A program made the translations under genes and the position numbers. A stretch of 64,000 bases of DNA from CAYOWK01 sp964407665. GTDB taxonomy: Bacteria > Pseudomonadota > Alphaproteobacteria > Caulobacterales > Hyphomonadaceae. Location: the NCBI GenBank assembly GCA_964407665.1, contig CAYOWK010000010.1, positions 38,475 to 102,474 of the forward strand. The letters run 5' to 3'. The notes below the pieces were generated by a model. The model did not search any database. It was given only the letters and a program-made list of their open reading frames with translations, and had not been told where the DNA came from. Below, in pieces: positions 35,849 to 44,373 of the stretch (positions are counted from its first letter, which is position 1; the number at the start of each line of letters is the position of its first letter).

Positions 35849-36625
35849 TCACCGCTTGTTTTCGAGATCACCGGCCTCGTAGGTCGAGAAATCGACCAGC
35901 GTGCCGAGCATCTGGAGATAGGCCACCAGCGCGTCCATTTCGGTTGGCGCGCCGGGCACGCCGTCGAAATCGCGGATCTGCACAGTGCCTTCACGCCCCG
36001 ACAGGGCCGTGTAGGCGTCGCGCATGCCCTCGAAATCCGATTCCGGATCGGCCTGGGCGATGGCGTGCTCCTTCGCCGCTTCGATCATCTCGGGCGTGTA
36101 CGGAACACCCACGGCCTTGAGCGCCTGCAGGTCGCCCTGCAGCGTATCGAGATCCAGCGGCCGGTTCGCCAGGAAGGCGTAGGGAGGCATGATGGACTCA
36201 GGCACGAGCGAGCGCGGGTCGGTGAGGTGCTGGCGCTGCCAGTCGTCGGAATACTTTCCGCCGACGCGCGCCAGATCCGGACCCGTGCGTTTGGAGCCCC
36301 ACTGGAACGGGTGATCGTACATGCTCTCTGCGGCCAGCGAGTAGTGGCCGTAGCGTTCCACCTCGTCCCGCAGCGGCCGCACCATCTGCGAGTGGCAGAC
36401 ATAGCAGCCCTCCCGGAAATAGATGTTCTGGCCCGCAAGCTCGAGCGGTGTGTAGGGACGCATCCCGTCCACCTTCTCGATGGTGTTCTTGAGATAGAAG
36501 AGCGGCGCGATCTCGATCAGTCCCCCTATCGACACCACCACAAGGATGCCGGCGATCAGGGCGAACGAGTGCCGTTCGAAGAGTTTCTGCTGGCGCAGCA
36601 GCCAGCTTTCGCGATGGGCGGCCAT
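35849..36625 (-). CDS. ccoO: cbb3-type cytochrome c oxidase subunit II (CcoO)
   Basis: 258 residues. An N-terminal membrane helix (FALIAGILVVVSIGGLIEIAPLF) and one periplasmic heme c domain with CYVCHSQMVRP, the CcoO signature. The YTPLELAGQNIYFREGC stretch before it and the C-terminal MDALVAYLQMLG are typical. Nine bases after ccoN. Confidence 0.96.
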   Translation of the reverse strand: MAAHRESWLLRQQKLFERHSFALIAGILVVVSIGGLIEIAPLFYLKNTIEKVDGMRPYTPLELAGQNIYFREGCYVCHSQMVRPLRDEVERYGHYSLAAESMYDHPFQWGSKRTGPDLARVGGKYSDDWQRQHLTDPRSLVPESIMPPYAFLANRPLDLDTLQGDLQALKAVGVPYTPEMIEAAKEHAIAQADPESDFEGMRDAYTALSGREGTVQIRDFDGVPGAPTEMDALVAYLQMLGTLVDFSTYEAGDLENKR

Positions 36626-36634
36626 GGCTCGCTC

Positions 36635-38296
36635 CTACTCCGCAGGTTGAAGGGTGGGTTGAGCCGACCGGCGGCGTTCGTCAGCAGGGACGTCGCCGCG
36701 CGCGGTGCGCACCAGATTGTAGCACATGATCAGTGCGCCGATGAGGAACATTCCACCGCCGGCAGCCCGGATGATGTAGGAGATGTGCTTGGCCGAGACG
36801 GTCTCGATGAAGCTGTACTCGAGGAAGCCGAACTCGTTGTAGGCGCGCCACATCAGGCCTTCCATGATGCCCGACACCCACATCGACGTGATGTAGAGGA
36901 CGATGCCGATGGAGGCGATCCAGAAGTGCCACTCGACCAGCGTGTTCGAGTAGAGCTTCTCGCGCTTCCACAGCCATTGCGTCAGGCAGTACATGGCGCC
37001 GAACGTGACGAATCCGACCCATCCCAGCGCGCCCGAATGGACGTGGCCGATGCCCCAGTCTGTGTAGTGCGACAGGGCGTTGACCTCGCGAACCGACATC
37101 ACAGGACCTTCGAAGGTCGACATGCCGTAGAAGGCGACCGACACGACCAGCATCCGGACGACCGGGTCCGTGCGCAGCTTGTCCCAGGCGCCCGACAGCG
37201 TCATCAGGCCGTTGATCATCCCGCCCCAGCTGGGCATCCACAGCATGATCGAGAAGGTCATGCCCAGCGTCTGCGCCCACTGCGGCAGGGCCGTGTAGTG
37301 GAGGTGGTGCGGACCCGCCCAGATGTAGATGAAGATCAGCGACCAGAAGTGGACGATCGACAGACGGTAGGACCAGACCGGGCGTTCAACGCGCTTCGGG
37401 ATGAAGTAGTACATCATCGCGAGGAAGCCGGCGGTCAGGAAGAAGCCCACCGCGTTGTGGCCATACCACCACTGGATCAGCGCGCTCTGAACGCCGCTGG
37501 CCCATGCATAGGACTTCGCTCCGGCGAGACTTGCAGGCAGCGACAGGTTGTTGACGATGTGCAGCATCGCAATCGTCACGATGACGGCGAGATAGAACCA
37601 GTTGGCGACGTAGATGTGCGGCTCTTTGCGCTTCAGCAGCGTGCCGACAAACACGGCCAGGTAAGCCACCCACACCACGGTCAGCCAGAGGTCGGCGTAC
37701 CATTCCGGTTCCGCGTATTCCTTGCCCTGCGACACGCCGAGCAGATAGCCCGTGCCCGCCACGAGGATGAAGAGGTTGTAGCCCCAGAACACGAACCACG
37801 GCCACATGCCCCCGGCGAGGCGTGTCCGGCAGGTGCGCTGGACCACATAGAACGAGGTCGCGATCAGCGCATTTCCGCCGAACGCGAAGATCACGGCTGA
37901 CGTGTGCAGCGGACGCAGGCGGCCGAAATTGGTCCAGCCGAAATCCGAGAAGTAGAAGATATTTGGCCAGGTCAGCTGGAGGGCGATGATCAGGCCGACC
38001 AGAAAGCCGGCGACGCCCCAGAACATCGTAGCGGCGACGCCCCACTTCACGATACTTTCTTCGTACCAGGTCGGGTCGAAGCGGTTGCCGCCCTCGCCCG
38101 TGGTCTCGTGCCACATCAGCAGACCGCCGACGAACACCGCTGCGGCGATCGCGAATGTCCAGGCCTGGACGCCAAACGCCCAGTCCACCGCATTCGCCGC
38201 TCCGGCAAGCGAAACAGTCAGCAACACCAGCATGACCGCGCCGACCGCTATCGTGCTCGGATCTGTTCGCTGCTCCCTAAGTACGGCGCCAGCCAT
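36635..38296 (-). CDS. ccoN: cbb3-type cytochrome c oxidase subunit I (CcoN)
   Basis: 553 residues with about fourteen membrane helices, the catalytic heme b/heme b3-CuB subunit of the proton-pumping high-affinity oxidase. His-rich marks such as RPLHTSAVIFAFGGNAL, YGHNAVGFFLTAGFLAMMYYFIPK and GPHHLHYTALP carry the heme and copper ligands. Two extra N-terminal helices (AVGAVMLVLLTVSLAGA and FAIAAAVFVGGLLMW) precede the usual core. The start at 38296 has GAGAGGA upstream; the longer open frame is rejected for lack of such a site and its basic content. First gene of ccoNOQPGHIS; an FNR box lies 85 bases upstream. Confidence 0.96.
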   Translation of the reverse strand: MAGAVLREQRTDPSTIAVGAVMLVLLTVSLAGAANAVDWAFGVQAWTFAIAAAVFVGGLLMWHETTGEGGNRFDPTWYEESIVKWGVAATMFWGVAGFLVGLIIALQLTWPNIFYFSDFGWTNFGRLRPLHTSAVIFAFGGNALIATSFYVVQRTCRTRLAGGMWPWFVFWGYNLFILVAGTGYLLGVSQGKEYAEPEWYADLWLTVVWVAYLAVFVGTLLKRKEPHIYVANWFYLAVIVTIAMLHIVNNLSLPASLAGAKSYAWASGVQSALIQWWYGHNAVGFFLTAGFLAMMYYFIPKRVERPVWSYRLSIVHFWSLIFIYIWAGPHHLHYTALPQWAQTLGMTFSIMLWMPSWGGMINGLMTLSGAWDKLRTDPVVRMLVVSVAFYGMSTFEGPVMSVREVNALSHYTDWGIGHVHSGALGWVGFVTFGAMYCLTQWLWKREKLYSNTLVEWHFWIASIGIVLYITSMWVSGIMEGLMWRAYNEFGFLEYSFIETVSAKHISYIIRAAGGGMFLIGALIMCYNLVRTARGDVPADERRRSAQPTLQPAE

Positions 38297-38380
38297 GTTC
38301 GGTCCTCTCATGCGTGCAGAAGAGCGCCGCCAGTGTGGCGACGCCTTGCAGCCTTCTGATCGAAGTTGACGCTGGCGCCC

Positions 38381-38394
38381 TTGATCCAACTCAA
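38381..38394. promoter_or_regulatory. FNR/FixK box shared by ccoN operon and hemN operon
   Basis: TTGATCCAACTCAA keeps both TTGA/TCAA half-sites of the FNR/FixK consensus. It is centred almost exactly midway between the divergent starts (85 bases to ccoN, 84 to the 83-residue gene before hemN), so one box could serve both operons. Confidence 0.8.
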
Positions 38395-38477
38395 AGGCCC
38401 CGCGACCGGTCGCCGCTAGTCACGATCCGAGGCCGCGCAGTCCCGCTCGTGCGGCCCGCAAACGGATGGAGGCGCCT

Positions 38478-38729
38478 GTGAGGGCCACGATCATTTTCCT
38501 GTCGGGTATCGCGGCAGCAACCACAGGCGCCTTCATCCGGTCCTGCATGATGGACGACGCGCCTGCGGGCTTCGCCGCAGCCTGGTGTGGTCCGGCGATG
38601 GCGTCCGGCGAGGGCCATTGCGCCGGATGTGCGCTTCTTGTCGCAGGCCTGGTCGTCATGACGTCCGCCCCGTTCTTCGGACTGGACCGCCGGCGCGCCG
38701 TCGCCCCGGCCGCGAAGGGAGCGAACTGA
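38478..38729 (+). CDS. Small Cys-rich membrane protein upstream of hemN
   Basis: 83 residues from a GTG that has GGAGG five bases upstream; an ATG at 38466 has none. Two membrane segments (IIFLSGIAAATTGAFIRSC and CALLVAGLVVMTSAPFFGL) flank a loop with several Cys (CMMDD, AWCGP, HCAGC). The HCAGC motif resembles metal- or copper-related small membrane proteins, but I do not recognise the family with confidence. Its stop is one base from the hemN ATG, so it is in the hemN operon, which shares the FNR box with ccoN. A role in heme/copper delivery for the oxidase is a reasonable guess. Confidence 0.7.
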   Translation: MRATIIFLSGIAAATTGAFIRSCMMDDAPAGFAAAWCGPAMASGEGHCAGCALLVAGLVVMTSAPFFGLDRRRAVAPAAKGAN

Positions 38730-38730
38730 G

Positions 38731-40080
38731 ATGGCCGCGCTCCACAGCCGCTCACGCAAATGGGACTACCTGCCCGACTTCGCGCTGGCCCAGACGCCCC
38801 GCTACACGAGCTTCCCGCCCGCCAACCGCTTCATGCCGGGCGTCGACGCCGCGGCTGCAACTGAAGCGCTCCGGGCGCTGCCGCAGGATGCGACGCTTTC
38901 GCTCTATCTCCACATCCCCTTCTGCCAGAAGCTCTGCTGGTACTGCGGCTGCCACACCAGTGTTCCGACCGCCGCCGATCCGGTGGACACCTACGTCGCC
39001 GCCCTCGTCCGCGAGATCGGCCTCGTTGCGGCTCACGTCCCCGCCGGCGCCCGCGTGACGCGCATCCATTTCGGCGGCGGCTCCCCGGACATCCTGTCGC
39101 CGCGCCAGATCGCCGACATCTTCGCTGCCCTGCGCGGCTCCTTCGCCATCAGCCCCTTCGCGGAAATCGCGGCGGAGCTGGACCCGCGCGGCGTGACCCC
39201 TGAAACGGTCCAGGCCTTTGCGGATGCGGGCCTCAACCGCGCCAGCCTTGGCGTCCAGGTACTCGATCGCTCCGTGCAGGAGCGCATCAATCGCCTGCAG
39301 TCGCGCGCGCAGATCGAGGAGGCCATCCGTCTCCTGCGGGGAGCCGGCGTGGAAGGCCTCAACATCGACGTCATGTACGGGCTTCCCGGTCAGACCCGCG
39401 AGGCCGTGATCGAGACAGCCCTCTTCGCCGCCTCCATGGACGCCGACCGCGTGGCCGTCTTCGGCTACGCCCACGTGCCATGGATGAAGAAGCACCAGAA
39501 GGGCATCCAGACCGACGATCTTCCCGTCGGCGAATCGCGCTTCCGCCAGGCCGAAGCGGCGGCCGAAACCCTCGAGCAGGCGGGCTACATGCCTGTCGGC
39601 TTCGACCATTTCGCGGCGCCCGGAGACACGATGATCGCCGCCGAGCGCCAGGGCCGCCTGCACCGTAACTTCCAGGGCTACACGGACGACGACGCCACCG
39701 CGCTCATCGCCTTCGGCGCATCGGCGATTTCGTCCCTGCCCGGCCTCACCTACCAGAACACTGCGGACAGCGCCGCCTACCGCAGGATGGTCGCGGAAGA
39801 CGCCCTGCCCGTCGTGAGAGGCGCCAGCATCACCCCGGAAGACAGACGGATCGGCGGCCTGATCGAGCGCATCCTGTGCGATTTCGAGGCCGAAATTCCC
39901 GCCGATCTCCTGATCGCCGCGTGCCCGGAACTTTCTCCAATGATTGCAACAGGCATCGTCCAGCTCAACGGCCGCCACCTCACTGTGACCTCGCGGGGCC
40001 GCCCCTATGTCCGCAATGTCGCGGCCGCCTTCGACCCAGACTTCAACCGCGCCGTCGCTCGCCATTCCGTAGCGGTCTGA
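38731..40080 (+). CDS. hemN: Oxygen-independent coproporphyrinogen III oxidase (HemN)
   Basis: 449 residues, radical SAM enzyme that makes protoporphyrinogen IX for heme under low oxygen. The cluster motif CX3CX2C is seen in FCQKLCWYCGC, with YLHIPF before it and FGGGSPD after; YTSFPPANRF near the N-terminus is typical of HemN. It is translated right after the small membrane-protein gene and is placed under the FNR box that also serves ccoN, which fits heme demand of the cbb3 oxidase. Confidence 0.96.
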   Translation: MAALHSRSRKWDYLPDFALAQTPRYTSFPPANRFMPGVDAAAATEALRALPQDATLSLYLHIPFCQKLCWYCGCHTSVPTAADPVDTYVAALVREIGLVAAHVPAGARVTRIHFGGGSPDILSPRQIADIFAALRGSFAISPFAEIAAELDPRGVTPETVQAFADAGLNRASLGVQVLDRSVQERINRLQSRAQIEEAIRLLRGAGVEGLNIDVMYGLPGQTREAVIETALFAASMDADRVAVFGYAHVPWMKKHQKGIQTDDLPVGESRFRQAEAAAETLEQAGYMPVGFDHFAAPGDTMIAAERQGRLHRNFQGYTDDDATALIAFGASAISSLPGLTYQNTADSAAYRRMVAEDALPVVRGASITPEDRRIGGLIERILCDFEAEIPADLLIAACPELSPMIATGIVQLNGRHLTVTSRGRPYVRNVAAAFDPDFNRAVARHSVAV

Positions 40081-40089
40081 GCCTCCCAT

Positions 40090-40674
40090 ATGACCCGCAG
40101 CGTCTGCATCATCCAGGGCCACCCGCACGGCGCAGGCCGTCACCTCTGCCACGCCCTGGCGGAAGCCTACGCTGAGGGCGCCAGGACAGCTGGCGCAAAG
40201 GTGCGGCGCATCGACATCGGCGCGATGGACCTTGAGATGCTCCGCGACCCTGCGGATTTTGGCACGCCTCCCCCGCCCGCCATGCTGGACGCCCAGAAGG
40301 CCGTAACCGCCTCGGACCACCTCGTGGTGATCTATCCGCTCTGGCTGGGCACCATGCCGGCCATCGTGAAGGCGTTCTTCGAACAGCTGTCGCGCAACAG
40401 GTTCGCCATCGCCGCCAACCCGGCGGGCGGCTGGCCCCGCCAGATGCTGAAGGGCAAGTCGGCCCGCGTGATCGTGACGATGGGCATGCCGGCAGCCGCC
40501 TACAAGCTCGTCTTCGGCGCGCATGGCGTGAAGGGCTTCGAAAGCTCGATTCTCGGGATGTCCGGCATCAAGCCTGTCCGGGAGACGCTGATCGGCGGCG
40601 TTGAGGGCCTTACACACGCGAAAGCGGAAAAGCTGTTTGCCCGCATTCGCGATATGGGCGCCGCCACCCGGTAG
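40090..40674 (+). CDS. Flavodoxin-fold NAD(P)H:quinone oxidoreductase
   Basis: 194 residues, FMN- or FAD-dependent, cytoplasmic. N-terminal CIIQGHPHGAGRH is the phosphate loop of NQO1/MdaB-like proteins; IYPLWLGTMPAIVKAFFEQL and the VTMGMPAAAYK region are typical. It two-electron reduces quinones or other electrophiles. Nine bases after hemN and so probably co-transcribed with it. Confidence 0.88.
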   Translation: MTRSVCIIQGHPHGAGRHLCHALAEAYAEGARTAGAKVRRIDIGAMDLEMLRDPADFGTPPPPAMLDAQKAVTASDHLVVIYPLWLGTMPAIVKAFFEQLSRNRFAIAANPAGGWPRQMLKGKSARVIVTMGMPAAAYKLVFGAHGVKGFESSILGMSGIKPVRETLIGGVEGLTHAKAEKLFARIRDMGAATR

Positions 40675-40690
40675 GCTCCCTCTGTTCCGT

Positions 40691-40717
40691 GTCACGTTTT
40701 GTCACGTTCGCCGTCAC
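40691..40717 (+). promoter_or_regulatory. 10-base-spaced direct repeats upstream of the FNR-family gene
   Basis: GTCACGTT occurs at 40691-40698 and 40701-40708, and GTCAC again at 40713-40717. One-turn spacing on the DNA helix suggests cooperative binding by a regulator. No FNR box is seen here. Confidence 0.4.
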
Positions 40718-40781
40718 ACTCCGGCAAACACTGGCAACACGCGACCGCCAAGGCTTCGTCACCAGACAGGAGACGGAAACC

Positions 40782-41486
40782 ATGTGCATCGCAGGCGGAC
40801 GGATCGAACACCTTGAGACCACCAAGCGCCCGGAAGGCTTCCGGGCGGTGCGGACGGCGCCGTCGGTGCGCCAGGTCGCTGCTCATGAACACCTCTTCTT
40901 CGAGGGAGACCTGCGCGACAGCATCTACGTCATTGAAACGGGCTGGGTTAAGCTTTACCGCACGCTGATCGACGGCCAGCGTCAGGTTGTCGGCTTTGCC
41001 AATGGCGGCTCGGTCCTCGGCCTCGAATCGGAAGGCGAATTCATCAACGGCTGCGAGGCGGTCACGCCGGTCACCGTTCGCTCCATCCCTGCCGCCACCG
41101 TCTCGGAGCTCTGCCGGGCCGACGCCACGGTCGCCGAGCAGCTGCTGCGCCAGATTGGCCGCCAGCTCGGCGCCGCCCAGTCGCAGCTCGCCACCGTCGG
41201 CGCCCAGTCGGCCGAGCAGAAGCTCGCCACCTTCCTTCTCTCCATCGCCGACCTCTGCGGCGTCACACCGGAAGGCGACTTCGACCTCCCCATGCGCCGC
41301 GGCGACATGGCTGAGTTCCTCGGCCTGCGTCTCGAGACCGTGTCGCGCAAGATGACCGAGTTCCAGCGCCGCGGATGGATCCGCATGACGTCGCTCTATC
41401 ACTGCCGCATCCTCCGCCGCAGCGTCCTGCAGGACCTGGCGCAGGGCGGCGAGCCGGACAGCCCGCCGGTCAAGCGCGCGGGCTGA
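40782..41486 (+). CDS. Crp/Fnr family regulator (FixK-like)
   Basis: 234 residues from an ATG with AGGAG upstream (40768-40772). A cyclic-nucleotide-binding-like barrel (about 30-145) with HLFFEGDLRDSIYVIETGWVKLY, a dimerisation helix and a winged HTH (about 165-225) with LGLRLETVSRKMTEFQRRGWI. The ExxSR recognition pattern fits the TTGA half-site seen upstream of ccoN and hemN. It lacks the N-terminal CxxC...C cluster of iron-sulfur FNR, so it is likely FixK-like and controlled by another signal, perhaps the FixL-like kinase system. I infer it drives the cco/hemN genes. Confidence 0.9.
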   Translation: MCIAGGRIEHLETTKRPEGFRAVRTAPSVRQVAAHEHLFFEGDLRDSIYVIETGWVKLYRTLIDGQRQVVGFANGGSVLGLESEGEFINGCEAVTPVTVRSIPAATVSELCRADATVAEQLLRQIGRQLGAAQSQLATVGAQSAEQKLATFLLSIADLCGVTPEGDFDLPMRRGDMAEFLGLRLETVSRKMTEFQRRGWIRMTSLYHCRILRRSVLQDLAQGGEPDSPPVKRAG

Positions 41487-41506
41487 TCTCCGAACCAGTG
41501 TGAACC

Positions 41507-41536
41507 AAAGGCCCGCCCTCACCCGGCGGGCCTTTT
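41507..41536. terminator. Bidirectional rho-independent terminator
   Basis: AAAGGCCCGCC (41507-41517) pairs with GGCGGGCCTTT (41525-41535); the loop is 7 bases and T-rich sequence follows on both strands. It separates the convergent FNR-family and fghA genes. Confidence 0.88.
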
Positions 41537-41540
41537 CCAT

Positions 41541-42386
41541 TCAGCGGCTCAGCCGCTCGGCATGCCAGTGCACATGTTCGGCGAGGAAGGTCGAGATGAA
41601 GTAATAGCTGTGGTCGTACCCGTGCTGCATCCGCAAGGTGAGCGGCTGCCCCGCCTTGTCGCATGCGGCCGTGAGCAGCTCCGGCTTCAGCTGGCTCTCC
41701 AGAAACGCATCCGCGTCGCCCTGGTCCACCAGCAGCTCCGGCAGCCGCGCGCCATCCTCGATCAGCGCGCAGGCGTCATACTCGCGCCACGCTGAGCGAT
41801 CCGGTCCGAGATAGCCGCCCAGCGCCTTTTCGCCCCATGGACAGTTCAGCGGCGAAACGATCGGCGCAAACGCCGACACGCTGCGGAACCGTTCAGGATT
41901 GCGTAGCGCAATCGTCAGTGCGCCATGCCCGCCCATCGAATGCCCGGTGATTCCCTGCCGGCTCATGTCGACCGGGAAGTGCTCGGCGACAAACGCCGGA
42001 AGCTCGCTCTCGATGTAATCCCGCATCCGGTAGTGCTGCGCCCACGGCGCCTGTGTGGCGTTGACGTAGAACCCGGCGCCGAGCCCGAAATCCCAGGCCT
42101 TCTCGGCATCGTCCGGCACGCCCTCCCCCCTCGGAGACGTATCGGGGGCGATGAAGATGACCCCCGCCTCCGCGCAGGCCTTCCGATATTCGCCCTTGTC
42201 GGTGACATTCGCGTGCGTGCACGTCAGCCCCGACAGATACCACAGCACCGGCAGCTTCGTGCCCGGCTCGTGATCGGGAATGAAGATCGAGAACGTCATC
42301 GGCGTGCCCGTCGCCTGCGAGGCGTGACGGATCACGCCCTGACGTCCGCCATGGCTGTAGGTCGTGGAGAGGGTTTCGTGGGTCAT
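41541..42386 (-). CDS. fghA: S-formylglutathione hydrolase
   Basis: 281 residues, alpha/beta-hydrolase of the esterase D family. It splits S-formylglutathione to formate and glutathione, the second step of glutathione-dependent formaldehyde oxidation. The nucleophile Ser is in TGHSMGGHGAL; the acid is in QGDADAFL and the catalytic His in HGYDHSYYF. The class III dehydrogenase for the first step is at 46197-47306, and a GFA-type protein is at 44374-44847, all on this strand but not in one operon. Confidence 0.95.
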   Translation of the reverse strand: MTHETLSTTYSHGGRQGVIRHASQATGTPMTFSIFIPDHEPGTKLPVLWYLSGLTCTHANVTDKGEYRKACAEAGVIFIAPDTSPRGEGVPDDAEKAWDFGLGAGFYVNATQAPWAQHYRMRDYIESELPAFVAEHFPVDMSRQGITGHSMGGHGALTIALRNPERFRSVSAFAPIVSPLNCPWGEKALGGYLGPDRSAWREYDACALIEDGARLPELLVDQGDADAFLESQLKPELLTAACDKAGQPLTLRMQHGYDHSYYFISTFLAEHVHWHAERLSR

Positions 42387-42395
42387 TCGGAATGC

Positions 42396-43049
42396 CTAAG
42401 TGGTAACAGGACGCTGGAGCAGCGCGTTTAGCACAGCCAGATCGTCAACAAGGTCTGAGTCCGCCGAGTAGAACCGCTCGAGAATCGTCTGACATGATTC
42501 CATCACGGCCTGGCGTCGTTCAGCCTCCTTTGGGCTGTCCCAATGAAGGTCGCCATCACTCGCGTACAACAGGCCCAGGAGCGGTTCGATCCCGAATCCC
42601 TGGCCCGCAAACCTGTAGCCCGCATTAGGATCACGCTTTCGCCTCTCTTCAAAATGAGCATCACAATCGGGGCGAGGGAACAACGAAAGCCGGTTATCCC
42701 AATCCATCTCGAGGTGGGCGAGCTTGCGCAGCGTGTCGAGATAGTCTGCTTCTCCGCATTTCAGCTTCTCGAGATAGTGCCGGAACACGAGCCACAGCGT
42801 TTGCCGGGTCGTCAGCTCCAGGGTCGCGCCTGCCTCGCGCAATGCACACTGGAACTCGCCATCTGCGTCGTCGATCGACGTCACCGGGCCTAGAGCCAGA
42901 CTGGCTATGCAATCACCCTCGGCGCCGCTCTCCAGCCAGTGAAGGCAGATCGCCTCGATGTCTGCAGGCGCCAACTCGCCCAGCTTGTGGAGAGCGGCGA
43001 GAACTATCGGCGAGGTGTCCGCGAAGGAGCGATCCGTCGAACTTGTCAT
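42396..43049 (-). CDS. Hypothetical protein, helical
   Basis: 217 residues, no signal peptide or membrane segment. Long helical stretches (SPIVLAALHKLGELAPADIEAI..., TLWLVFRHYLEKLKCGEADYLDTLRKLAHLEMDWDNRLSLFPRPDC) and a C-terminal helix. I recognise no family. Lies 9 bases upstream of fghA on the same strand and may be co-transcribed. Function unknown. Confidence 0.6.
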   Translation of the reverse strand: MTSSTDRSFADTSPIVLAALHKLGELAPADIEAICLHWLESGAEGDCIASLALGPVTSIDDADGEFQCALREAGATLELTTRQTLWLVFRHYLEKLKCGEADYLDTLRKLAHLEMDWDNRLSLFPRPDCDAHFEERRKRDPNAGYRFAGQGFGIEPLLGLLYASDGDLHWDSPKEAERRQAVMESCQTILERFYSADSDLVDDLAVLNALLQRPVTT

Positions 43050-43163
43050 GACCCACTGCCTCGGCTTCGGCGAATGCCCTGGACCATCGTGCTTGGCATG
43101 GGCCGAGGACGCAATCCGTGTAACGGTAGAGGAACCGCACGGCGCGGGGATGCAGGTGATTCC

Positions 43164-43373
43164 ATGGATGAAGGCGCAATCGACCGCGAGGCCATGGGCC
43201 GGATCGCGAAGACGCTGGCTTTCATGAAGGGCGCGGACGACCCCACCGCCGTCGCCCTGCGCACCGCCTGCGAAAGCGGCTCTGCGTCCGACATCAAGAA
43301 GGCGCGCACACTGTTCCTGCGCCTGAAACCCACCGAACGCCGCAGCGCGCTGGCGATGCTGCAGGACGACTGA
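43164..43373 (+). CDS. Small hypothetical protein
   Basis: 69 residues, predicted helical, charged, no membrane segment (MDEGAIDREAMGRIAKTLAF..., C-terminal FLRLKPTERRSALAMLQDD). The start at 43164 has only a weak GGTGAT before it; the open frame extends upstream but in a poorly coding manner. It converges with the next gene, 8 bases apart. Function unknown. Confidence 0.55.
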   Translation: MDEGAIDREAMGRIAKTLAFMKGADDPTAVALRTACESGSASDIKKARTLFLRLKPTERRSALAMLQDD

Positions 43374-43381
43374 TCTCCGGA

Positions 43382-43801
43382 TCAGACGGCCAGATCAGCC
43401 AGATCGCTGTGCAGGATCTCGAACCGGCCGCGCCGGCCAAAGCCCCACACCGCGCGCTCCCGGCCGCTGGAGTCGAAGAGGCCAACCCCGGCCACCGGAG
43501 CCGAACGCTTCGCAAGGTAAAGTGCGCGGCCCGCCACCTCCCAGTCGAAGGACGCCTGAAGGATCTGTCGGCCATACCGGTATTCAGCTGCGTCGCCTGC
43601 CGGCGCCGAAATCCGCGAGTCCGGCGTCGGGCTCGCCGCAAACTCGACCGCCATGGCCTGCTGCCAGGCGAGCAGGCTTGGCCCGGTGCTGCGGTTGTCG
43701 AGCGACAGCGCGCCCGAACACTGGTCTCGGATCCAGCCAAGGAACCTGTAGCGCTCCACCGGAGCCGCCGACAGATCGAAAGCAATCAGGTCAAAGCTCA
43801 T
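43382..43801 (-). CDS. Hypothetical soluble protein
   Basis: 139 residues, mixed alpha/beta, no signal peptide. A first half (SFDLIAFDLSAAPVERYRFLGWIRDQ) leads to an RGRFEIL C-terminal part. I do not recognise a family. Coding character is supported by the composition and by a long frame without frequent stops. Function unknown. Confidence 0.55.
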   Translation of the reverse strand: MSFDLIAFDLSAAPVERYRFLGWIRDQCSGALSLDNRSTGPSLLAWQQAMAVEFAASPTPDSRISAPAGDAAEYRYGRQILQASFDWEVAGRALYLAKRSAPVAGVGLFDSSGRERAVWGFGRRGRFEILHSDLADLAV

Positions 43802-43896
43802 GTGCCGCCATTCTGGAAGCTGTGAAGGCCTGCATGATGCGCGGCCCCAGTCCCTAACAAATAGCAGGGCGATCCTAACGCTTCGCTACGCGGCGA

Positions 43897-44343
43897 CTAC
43901 GAATGGGATGGACATTCCATCTGCGTCTCAGCCGGAATCCCCTTGAACCCCGTCACGCGCCAGCCATCGGCGAACCTGCGCAGCATGTAGATCGAAGCGC
44001 GGTCCTTCGGCGGCATGAACGAGCCATCGGCCTTCAGGCGCACATAGCGAATCTCGACCTGCCCCGTGTCCGCCGACAGAACGCACCCCCGGATGCTGGA
44101 CGTATCGGACCGGTCATACCCCTGCGCCTTCAGGCGCTCGAACTCGGCGGTCATGCCCGCCTCCGTGCCCCACGGGTGGGCGCCCTCAAGCCGGTAGTAT
44201 CGCGAGGTGATAGCGGCCGCGTCGTGCGCATTCCACACAACCAGATACTCGGACATGAACGCCTCGATCTCGGACTTCGCATCGGCGCGCGCGGGCTGGG
44301 TCAGCACAACCGCAGCCAGCAGACCGGCAGCAAACAGACGCAT
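43897..44343 (-). CDS. Secreted NTF2/SnoaL-like protein
   Basis: 148 residues with a signal peptide (MRLFAAGLLAAVVLTQPARA). The mature part starts with a helix SEIEAFMSEYLVVWNAHDAAAITSRYY, the typical opening of SnoaL/DUF4440-like cone-shaped folds, and ends with the strand YMLRRFADGWRVTGFKGIP. Likely periplasmic; ligand unknown. Confidence 0.8.
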   Translation of the reverse strand: MRLFAAGLLAAVVLTQPARADAKSEIEAFMSEYLVVWNAHDAAAITSRYYRLEGAHPWGTEAGMTAEFERLKAQGYDRSDTSSIRGCVLSADTGQVEIRYVRLKADGSFMPPKDRASIYMLRRFADGWRVTGFKGIPAETQMECPSHS

Positions 44344-44373
44344 GGGCGTTTCCTCAATGGTATGGGCAGACGT

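Noticed and set aside
35756..37900. Long plus-strand frame opposite ccoN/ccoO
   Set aside because: Antisense shadow of the cco genes, which show heme and membrane motifs.
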